Source of the DNA: an uncultured Pirellulaceae bacterium
GTDB lineage: Bacteria; Planctomycetota; Planctomycetia; Pirellulales; Pirellulaceae
Direction: 5' to 3'
Assembly: GCA_938036435.1 (NCBI GenBank)
Contig: CALHPU010000047.1
Coordinates: 1 to 37,381, forward strand
Length of the DNA stretch: 37,381 nucleotides
The translations under genes and the position numbers were made by a program. The notes under the pieces are model-generated. The model saw only the letters and a list, made by a program, of their open reading frames with translations. It had not been told where the DNA came from and searched no databases. Shown here one piece after another: positions 31,846 through 37,381 of this stretch (the first letter of the stretch is position 1; each line of letters starts with the position of its first letter).

Positions 31846-33162
31846 ATGTCCGGTACGACCGAAAATCAAACGTCTGGAACGCCAAGTGCGATCCACGGTC
31901 TAAAGTACCAAGCTGCCGTGCCGATTGAGCGTGGGAAATTGGCGCTGTGGTTGTTTCTCTCTACCGAGATCATGTTTTTCACAGCCCTGATTGGTGCCTA
32001 CATCGTGTTACGGTTCGGATCCCCCGAGGGTAGCTGGCCGTCGCCGCAATCGGTTCACGTTGTCGAGTGGATGGGGGCGGTCAATACGTTTGTGCTGCTA
32101 TGTTCGAGTGTCACGGTCGTGTTCGCGTTAGAGAACGCGCGTCAAAACACGCCTGCAACTGCCAAGAAATGGTTGTGGGCCACGATCGGGTTTGGTTGCC
32201 TGTTCCTAGGTATCAAAGCGGTTGAATACTACTCGAAGTACTCGCACGGCATCTATCCAAGGTCGCCCAGAAGTCTGTTGTATGACCGGCCGGATCTAAC
32301 CTATCTCTCGGGTGTAAAAGCCGAGACCAACCGGTTGATCAAGAACGGTTCGGCTACCGTTTCCTCCAGTTCGGGCACTCCAACAGATTCGACAGAGGCC
32401 GAAATGCAGCGCCGGCTGCAACAACTTCAAACGGGCTTGGTGCAGTGGACCGAGCGTACCGTTGGCCGAAGCGAAGATCCGCTGATGCAGACGCGGTCCA
32501 TCGAAGCACTGGCTTGGATGATCTATCCAGACTCATTCGGAGAAGCACAATTAGTGCGAATCGAAAAATTCATACACGACGAAATGGCTCTGAACCAGCG
32601 ACGACTGATCGAACTTGAGCAACAGTTGTCCCAGAGCCAGCAGGGACTGAAGTCGGTTCAAGCTGATCTGGCTGACAAACAGAAGCAACTGAAGGCGATT
32701 GACTCCAAGTCGACCGATGCGGCAGTCAAAGCGGCTCTGAAAGAGGCGAAAAAGCAACTATCGACTGTTAAAAAGGTCGCTTCAGCGGCAACGGTGCGTT
32801 TGACGGAACTGACGGTGGAACGCAATTTTTTGGTGGGACGAATCAAAGCCGTCAACGATTTGGCACAGTACGGTTTGGCCTCTCGTGGAAGTGAGGCCGG
32901 TCATGCCAATCACGGCATCAATCATCGGTTCGGTTTAAAGTTACCGATGGTGATTCCCAGCGGTAATACTTGGGCCAACACGTATTTTTTGTTGACCGGG
33001 TTTCACGGTTTGCATGTGCTGATTGGGATCATTGTTTTTTTGTGCCTTGTGCCGATGACACTGGACCAGCGGCGCGGTGAGCTAGTCGAGAATGTTGGCC
33101 TATACTGGCACTTTGTTGATATCGTTTGGATCTTCTTGTTCCCGTTGATCTATTTGTTTTGA
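31846..33162 (+). CDS. coxC: Cytochrome c oxidase subunit III with large coiled-coil insertion
   Basis: 438 residues from ATG 31846 (a TTG at 31837 would add three). The N-terminal half shows subunit III features: [38 protein letters not shown] and a helix ending [17 protein letters not shown] (about 115-138). The C-terminal part is also standard: [16 protein letters not shown] and [22 protein letters not shown]. Between them, where normal subunits III have a short loop, are about 230 extra residues (139-372): a polar Ser/Thr-rich part and then a long heptad coiled coil (about 236-340; [33 protein letters not shown]). The flanking membrane segments are intact, so the insertion is probably tolerated and exposed. 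It is cotranscribed with ctaB. Confidence 0.93.
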   Translation: MSGTTENQTSGTPSAIHGLKYQAAVPIERGKLALWLFLSTEIMFFTALIGAYIVLRFGSPEGSWPSPQSVHVVEWMGAVNTFVLLCSSVTVVFALENARQNTPATAKKWLWATIGFGCLFLGIKAVEYYSKYSHGIYPRSPRSLLYDRPDLTYLSGVKAETNRLIKNGSATVSSSSGTPTDSTEAEMQRRLQQLQTGLVQWTERTVGRSEDPLMQTRSIEALAWMIYPDSFGEAQLVRIEKFIHDEMALNQRRLIELEQQLSQSQQGLKSVQADLADKQKQLKAIDSKSTDAAVKAALKEAKKQLSTVKKVASAATVRLTELTVERNFLVGRIKAVNDLAQYGLASRGSEAGHANHGINHRFGLKLPMVIPSGNTWANTYFLLTGFHGLHVLIGIIVFLCLVPMTLDQRRGELVENVGLYWHFVDIVWIFLFPLIYLF

Positions 33163-33164
33163 AA

Positions 33165-33596
33165 ATGGAAACTGCAACAGACAATTCAGATATGACGCAG
33201 AGTGATCACCGATTCGTAAATCGCAAACCGTTTTTCGTGACGATTTTCTTGATGCTTTGCGCGCTGACGTTGACGTCTTTTTGGATTGCCAATTCGCATT
33301 TGATGGAGACTCCCTCTAAAGGCTGGGCGGCAATGATGGCCGTTTCAACGGCGAAGGCGATGCTGGTGGTTCTGTTTTTTATGCACCTGTGGTGGGAGAG
33401 GCGTTGGAAATACGCTTTGACGCTACCAGCGATGATCCTTGGCGTGATTTTAGTCTTGCTGTTGGTGCCAGACGTTGGCCACCGCACGGATACCTATTCC
33501 AGCACGCGTCGTACCGCCGCGCCATTGGATGGTGATGTCGATAGCGGTCAGGCACAATTGGGTTCACAGCCAGAATCTAAAGCTTCGCCGCATTGA
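33165..33596 (+). CDS. Cytochrome c oxidase subunit IV-like protein
   Basis: 143 residues from ATG 33165, two bases after the subunit III stop; the frame's first start at 33126 lies inside subunit III. It has three hydrophobic segments: FFVTIFLMLCALTLTSFWIA, AAMMAVSTAKAMLVVLFFMHLWW and YALTLPAMILGVILVLLLVP. The AKAMLVVLFFMHL stretch is characteristic of prokaryotic cytochrome c oxidase subunit IV (COX4_pro/CtaF). It ends in a polar tail of about 40 residues. Subunit IV stabilises the complex and has no cofactor. Position in the operon supports the assignment. Confidence 0.85.
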   Translation: METATDNSDMTQSDHRFVNRKPFFVTIFLMLCALTLTSFWIANSHLMETPSKGWAAMMAVSTAKAMLVVLFFMHLWWERRWKYALTLPAMILGVILVLLLVPDVGHRTDTYSSTRRTAAPLDGDVDSGQAQLGSQPESKASPH

Positions 33597-33645
33597 AGAT
33601 GTTGATCGGCGCGTACACTAATCCTATTTACTTTTGGAAGTTCCT

Positions 33646-34911
33646 TTGACAAAGATAATTCCTCTCATCCTTTGGGCCTTGGTTTTACTGATTTCCGGAA
33701 TCATGTTCTTTGACTGGATGTACAGCAACCGTGAACCATCGGTTGGTAGTTCTACAGAGATTGCAAACAGTCACGATCCCGATCTTCCGCAGGGAGCCGT
33801 TATCACGGATGTCGCGTGGCGGCATTTACCAAACATCGACCGGTTTAAATTGACCGATCAGAACGGCGACGAATTTGATTCTGCGAAACTTGTTGGAAAA
33901 CCGTACGCCGTGTGCTTTTTCTTCGCACAATGCCCAACGATCTGCCGCGATCTGATTAAGCGCATCGAGATGTTAAATGGGCAGCTGAAGAAAACAGATA
34001 TTCAGTTTGTTAGCATCTCTGTCGATCCGGAAAACGATACGCCGGAAGTACTCAATCGATATGCGGCTGATTTTGGAGCGACGCCAGATCGGTGGGCGTT
34101 TTTGACCGGACAGCTATATCAGGTTGAGCAGGTGGGCAAACAGAATTTTCAGGTGACGATTGACAAAGAGTTTCACATCGACAATATCTTGCTGGTCGAT
34201 AAATGGGGACGATATCGAGATCGATTCAAATGGGATGACCCCTTGGATACCAAACGCTTCCTGAAGGTTGCCAAAGAGTTGGCCGCCGAAGAGGAAGTGC
34301 CGCTAAATAAAATGGTCGCCACACGTAATGCGATCGCCGGTCATCGCCCAAGTGATTGGAGCTTGATTCCGATGATTCGAGAATTTTGGTTGACCGAGAG
34401 CAATGGTTCGACCTTTTATTCGCGAGACATGACGGGGTCGGTTTGGATTGCCAACTTTTTCTTCACGTCTTGCCCGACCGTTTGTCAGGAGCAGGCCAAG
34501 TATTTGCAGGGCTTGCAGGATCGATTGGGGGATCAGCCAACACGCATCATCAGCATCACCACCGACCCTGTGACCGATAGGCCTGAAGTTCTAAACGCCT
34601 TTGCCGATAAGCATTCGGCCGATCCGCAGCGGTGGACGTTCTGCACCGGTGAGACGGCGTTGATCCCAAGAATCGGTGCCGAATTTTTCAGCGCTGCGGC
34701 AAAACCGACCGATGGGACGCTCGGCGGGCACCACACCTCGGAGTTGTTTGTCGTCGATCGTTGGGGCAAAGTACGAGGGCGGTTTGACTGGAAGGACCCG
34801 GCCGGTGAGGTTGCCATGTTGGAGTTGATCGACCGATTATGGGACGAGAAAACGCCCGGTGATTACTTGAAGGAAGAGGAATCCAATCAGATTTCGATGG
34901 AAGAAGAGTGA
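33646..34911 (+). CDS. Tandem SCO1/SenC copper chaperone (two domains fused)
   Basis: From TTG 33646, which follows GGAAG by five bases, the protein has 421 residues: an N-terminal membrane anchor (IIPLILWALVLLISGIMFF) and two full SCO1 thioredoxin-fold domains. Domain 1 has CPTIC-type Cys96 and Cys100 (FFFAQCPTIC) and His177 (FHIDNILLVD); domain 2 has Cys276 and Cys280 (FFFTSCPTVC) and His362/His363 (GGHHTSELFVVD). Both therefore retain the CxxxC plus His copper site. SCO proteins deliver copper to, or reduce, the CuA centre of subunit II. Single-domain proteins of about 200 residues are usual; the tandem form is less common. It sits in the oxidase operon as expected. Confidence 0.93.
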   Translation: MTKIIPLILWALVLLISGIMFFDWMYSNREPSVGSSTEIANSHDPDLPQGAVITDVAWRHLPNIDRFKLTDQNGDEFDSAKLVGKPYAVCFFFAQCPTICRDLIKRIEMLNGQLKKTDIQFVSISVDPENDTPEVLNRYAADFGATPDRWAFLTGQLYQVEQVGKQNFQVTIDKEFHIDNILLVDKWGRYRDRFKWDDPLDTKRFLKVAKELAAEEEVPLNKMVATRNAIAGHRPSDWSLIPMIREFWLTESNGSTFYSRDMTGSVWIANFFFTSCPTVCQEQAKYLQGLQDRLGDQPTRIISITTDPVTDRPEVLNAFADKHSADPQRWTFCTGETALIPRIGAEFFSAAAKPTDGTLGGHHTSELFVVDRWGKVRGRFDWKDPAGEVAMLELIDRLWDEKTPGDYLKEEESNQISMEEE

Positions 34912-34912
34912 C

Positions 34913-35467
34913 ATGTTGAACGAATATTTGCAGCGCCAGCCTAACCTCGCCCAAGCACGCTTGCTGAAGATTGGTGCGTGGGTGGTGACGGCGTTGGTGT
35001 TGGCTTTGGTGGCGCTGATGCGAGAGTTTAAATTTGATTTGCCCGGTGGCCAGCGTTTGGATTTCCTGCCGCCGGTTCATGCGGCACTCAATTCGTTGGC
35101 GGCGCTGTTCTTGGTTCTGGCTGTGGTCATGATCAAACGCGGGAAGGTGATTGCTCATCAGCGCTTTATCAATTCGGCAATGGTTTGTTCGGCCCTGTTT
35201 TTGTGTTGCTACGTGGCCTATCACTTTACGACACCAGAAACCAAATTCGGCGGAACGGGCCTGGTAAAGGTGGTCTATCTGTTGCTGCTGATTTCTCACA
35301 TCGTGTTGGCCGCCGTCAGCCTGCCTTTTATTCTGCTGACTTACATTTACGCGTATACCAATCAGTTCGCCGCGCATCGAAAGATGGCCAAGTGGGTTTT
35401 TCCAGTATGGTTGTATGTCGCGGTCACGGGACCGATTTGCTATTTGATGCTACGACCATACTATTGA
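34913..35467 (+). CDS. DUF420/CtaM-like membrane protein, oxidase assembly
   Basis: 184 residues with five membrane helices. The pattern matches DUF420 (YozB/CtaM): FLPPVHAALNSLAALFLVLA, KRGKVIAHQRFINSAMV, CCYVAYHF, LLLLISHIVLAAVSLPFIL and HRKMAKWVFPVWLYVAVTGPICYLML. The conserved His residues in PPVHA, AHQRF, AYHF and SHIVLA could bind haem or metal. In Staphylococcus CtaM is needed for assembly of a haem A oxidase, which fits its place as last gene of this operon. It starts one base after the SCO stop and has purine-rich GAAGAAGAG upstream. Confidence 0.88.
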   Translation: MLNEYLQRQPNLAQARLLKIGAWVVTALVLALVALMREFKFDLPGGQRLDFLPPVHAALNSLAALFLVLAVVMIKRGKVIAHQRFINSAMVCSALFLCCYVAYHFTTPETKFGGTGLVKVVYLLLLISHIVLAAVSLPFILLTYIYAYTNQFAAHRKMAKWVFPVWLYVAVTGPICYLMLRPYY

Positions 35468-35698
35468 GCGAGGGCGTTTGCTCTAAACTGGCCGGAGTCG
35501 TGTCGATCGTGCGTAGTGTGGTTTGATGGAAAACCCAATAAGAAATACCAACCCTAGCGATTCACGCAGGGGCTAATTGATGAAGTCGAACGTTCCGAAC
35601 GTTCCAAATGGCAGGTGATCGCTTCTCGCCGGATGTCCGGCCTCATCTATCCAATCCCGACAACGCCCTTCCACATCAAGCTCCTGACTTTTTGTTCA

Positions 35699-36115
35699 AT
35701 GAGTAGATTTATGGTTACGCGTTCACTTCCAAGTAAAGACGATTTTGTAAATTTTTGGGAGAACGTTCACCGTATATATTTCCTGCCAAGATACCTGCTT
35801 TTTTTAGCTTTGGTGGTATTTGTTGTGGCAACTGTGAAGTTAGATCCAATATGGCAAGAGAGGATGCTTCTTGCGATGATTACAGCTATCGTTGGAGTAC
35901 CAATAGGTTACGTCTACTACGTTCGCATAAGGTACCAACGATTTACTGGCTGTTGGCAATGTCGATTTGAGATTGGTAGCGATCTCATTGGAAAAGACCC
36001 GTCCATAAAACTTAAGTCACCTCCTTTTTGGTCAAAGATTGCCGAGACTGGGCATTGTCCACGGTGTGACGCACGGCTGCTCAAACTGGAAAGAGGTCAG
36101 CGTGCACCGGACTAA
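35699..36115 (+). CDS. Small membrane protein with zinc-ribbon-like Cys pairs
   Basis: From ATG 35699 the product has 138 residues; ATG 35711 and the more distant 35615 are alternatives, and no ribosome-binding site decides. Two hydrophobic segments (YLLFLALVVFVVATVKL, MLLAMITAIVGVPIGYVYYV) are followed by a cytoplasmic or exported tail with CWQC and, about 40 residues later, CPRC. The two CxxC pairs probably form a zinc ribbon. I do not recognise the family. The base composition (A/T-rich codons) differs slightly from its neighbours, which may mean recent acquisition. It follows the oxidase operon after 230 bases of DNA with no gene. Confidence 0.55.
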   Translation: MSRFMVTRSLPSKDDFVNFWENVHRIYFLPRYLLFLALVVFVVATVKLDPIWQERMLLAMITAIVGVPIGYVYYVRIRYQRFTGCWQCRFEIGSDLIGKDPSIKLKSPPFWSKIAETGHCPRCDARLLKLERGQRAPD

Positions 36116-36398
36116 AACCGGCGTCAACTGGCGCGTTGGTTGGTTGCGTCCCGGCTATATGCTTCAAATAGTGGACTGAGTTTGGTAAAATCGAGTATCA
36201 CACGTTCGCAGTAATAACGCCCTACCATGGTCGGCTAAATTTTTAACTATTTGACTTGAAATCAAATCCTCATGAGTTGAAGAACTTGGCGGGTGACCCA
36301 GAATAAGCCAAGGTTGAGTAATATTTGCTCAGAGAACTGAATACTGGGGTGAAAAACAGGCTGATGAATTGGTCGCCTTTCCCGACTCTTTACTGCTC

Positions 36399-36417
36399 GA
36401 CGCCCCCGAAACGTGGG
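36399..36417. repeat. Hairpin in the gap before the GH2 gene
   Basis: GCCCCC-GAAACGT-GGGGGC forms a perfect six-base GC stem. No U-tract follows on either strand. The surrounding 36116-36526 contains only weak overlapping ORFs on both strands, probably another noncoding dispersed repeat plus the promoter of the next gene. Confidence 0.45.
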
Positions 36418-36526
36418 GGCCACCAAAACAATAAAATTCTGTGTTTCGGACCGAAATTCGAACCACGTCTGGACACCGCTCGGTTGTCCAGATTTCAAAA
36501 AATATACTTAGGTTAGTGAAATAAAA

Positions 36527-37381
36527 ATGCCAACTTTGCTTTTCAGGTTGTTCTTGATTTGTCTTGCCGCCGCACACGTTGTCGCAGGCGGTTCACTGTT
36601 CGCCCAGTCTTCAAGCGCCAATTTTCCACAAACGAAATTCAGTCTGAACGCGAACTGGCAATTTATCCGAGCGGATGTGAAGGGTGCGGAGTCACCAGAT
36701 TTTGATGCCACTGAGTGGTCGACCGTTAGCTGTCCTCATACATGGAACGATATTGATACGTTTAACAATTTTGGAACCGGCGGGCATCAGGGCGAGTCGG
36801 ATCTGTGGACCGGTGCAGCGTGGTACCGCAAGGAATTCACGCTGTCAAAATCTCAGCAAGACAAGAGAATCATTGTTGAATTTGAAGGCGTTCGACAAAT
36901 TGCCGACGTCTATCTCAATGGCCACTATCTCGGTCAAGACAAAACGGGTTTCATTCCGTTTGGATTTGACTTGACACCGCACTTGAACGCCGAGGGAAAA
37001 AATGTTTTAGCCGTTAAAGCAGACAATCGCCTCGCAAAAAAGCTGTACGCCGGAGACACTCCGTGGCACCATCAGAACTGGCATCCACCGCACGGAGGCA
37101 TTTATCGCAACGTGTACTTGCACGTTTTGGATCCAGTTCACGTGACCCTTCCGCTACACGCTCATTTGGGGACCGAAGGCATTTATGCGTGGACGGAATC
37201 ACTCAGCAAGGCTCAAGCAACCGTCGGTGTGACGGCCGAAATTGAGAACACTCAGTCCGAGGCCTGCGATGCCACGGTATCTTTTTCATTGGTGGGCCAT
37301 GACGGCAAAGTCGTCAGTCGATCAGAAGAATCGGCACAACTTCCTGCCAACGGTCGGTTGAAATTAAAATCAACCATGGAA
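36527..37381 (+). CDS. GH2-family glycoside hydrolase, beta-galactosidase-like (5' part, runs off window)
   Basis: The frame from ATG 36527 stays open to the window end (285 codons) with no stop. It starts with a signal peptide (LLFRLFLICLAAAHVVAGG, cleavage near LFAQ). Next comes the GH2 sugar-binding jelly-roll domain: FSLNANWQFIRADV, WSTVSCPHTWNDIDTF, AAWYRKEFTL, FEGVRQIADVYLNGHYLGQ, GFIPFGFDLTPHL, NVLAVKADN and HPPHGGIYRNVYLHV, the order found in beta-galactosidases and beta-glucuronidases. The immunoglobulin-like second domain begins near residue 215. The catalytic barrel lies beyond the window, so activity and substrate cannot be judged. Confidence 0.9.
   Translation, partial: MPTLLFRLFLICLAAAHVVAGGSLFAQSSSANFPQTKFSLNANWQFIRADVKGAESPDFDATEWSTVSCPHTWNDIDTFNNFGTGGHQGESDLWTGAAWYRKEFTLSKSQQDKRIIVEFEGVRQIADVYLNGHYLGQDKTGFIPFGFDLTPHLNAEGKNVLAVKADNRLAKKLYAGDTPWHHQNWHPPHGGIYRNVYLHVLDPVHVTLPLHAHLGTEGIYAWTESLSKAQATVGVTAEIENTQSEACDATVSFSLVGHDGKVVSRSEESAQLPANGRLKLKSTME

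Noticed and set aside
36262..36577. Overlapping minus-strand ORFs before the GH2 gene
   Set aside because: They overlap each other and a GC hairpin, have no recognised motif, and one overlaps the GH2 start; more likely repeat-derived.
1..37381. CRISPR array, prophage, transposase, defence island, tRNA or rRNA
   Set aside because: No regularly spaced direct repeats, no transposase or integrase motifs, no defence-type domains, and no cloverleaf or rRNA segment was recognised by eye.

Overview
The window reads as chromosome from a member of the Planctomycetota, most likely order Pirellulales (Rhodopirellula/Mariniblastus type). The grounds are protein-level: a secreted glycoside hydrolase ending in a planctomycete-style dockerin, a signal-peptide-bearing isoaspartyl methyltransferase, an 'NPYAAP' membrane protein, a Gly/Arg-tailed PNPase, frequent TTG/GTG starts with few strong ribosome-binding sites, moderate GC, and many short dispersed palindromic repeats between genes. 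The taxonomic call is inference; no rRNA or tRNA gene was seen.

Layout. 1-6.1 kb: a large secreted Ser/Pro-rich protein with a duplicated beta-rich module, an ankyrin protein, a decayed GH5-like N-terminus, and a GH30-like hydrolase/dockerin gene split by a frameshift. 6.1-10.3 kb: an exported protein-L-isoaspartate methyltransferase, a CAAX-protease-related membrane protein, an O-antigen ligase-like protein, and a possible small minus-strand gene followed by two terminator-like hairpins. 10.4-18.7 kb: housekeeping genes: rpsO, a possible 33-residue Cys-rich peptide, pnp, a soluble histidine kinase, ribF, an NrnA-type DHH phosphoesterase, and an ABC-2 exporter pair. 18.8-23.2 kb: an APH-fold phosphotransferase, a YacP/NYN nuclease, a Trp-rich coiled-coil exported protein and purD.

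23.4-35.5 kb: an aerobic respiration block in two plus-strand operons. The first holds a cupredoxin-like protein, a tiny lipoprotein missing from standard ORF lists, a di-haem cytochrome c lipoprotein, coxB and coxA (A2-type, YSHP motif). The second holds ctaB (haem O synthase), a subunit III with a large coiled-coil insertion, subunit IV, a tandem SCO1 fusion and a DUF420/CtaM-like assembly protein. Between them lie a minus-strand membrane protein, panD and a repeat-rich noncoding stretch. 35.5-37.4 kb: a small membrane protein with a zinc-ribbon-like tail, then the start of a GH2 glycosidase that runs off the end.

The observations most worth following are a dispersed hairpin repeat that has become the last ~65 codons of coxB, the coiled-coil insertion in subunit III together with the tandem SCO protein, the unannotated small genes (10946, 24284, 10006), and the GH5 remnant next to a frameshifted GH30 gene. 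No CRISPR, prophage, insertion sequence or obvious defence island was seen.
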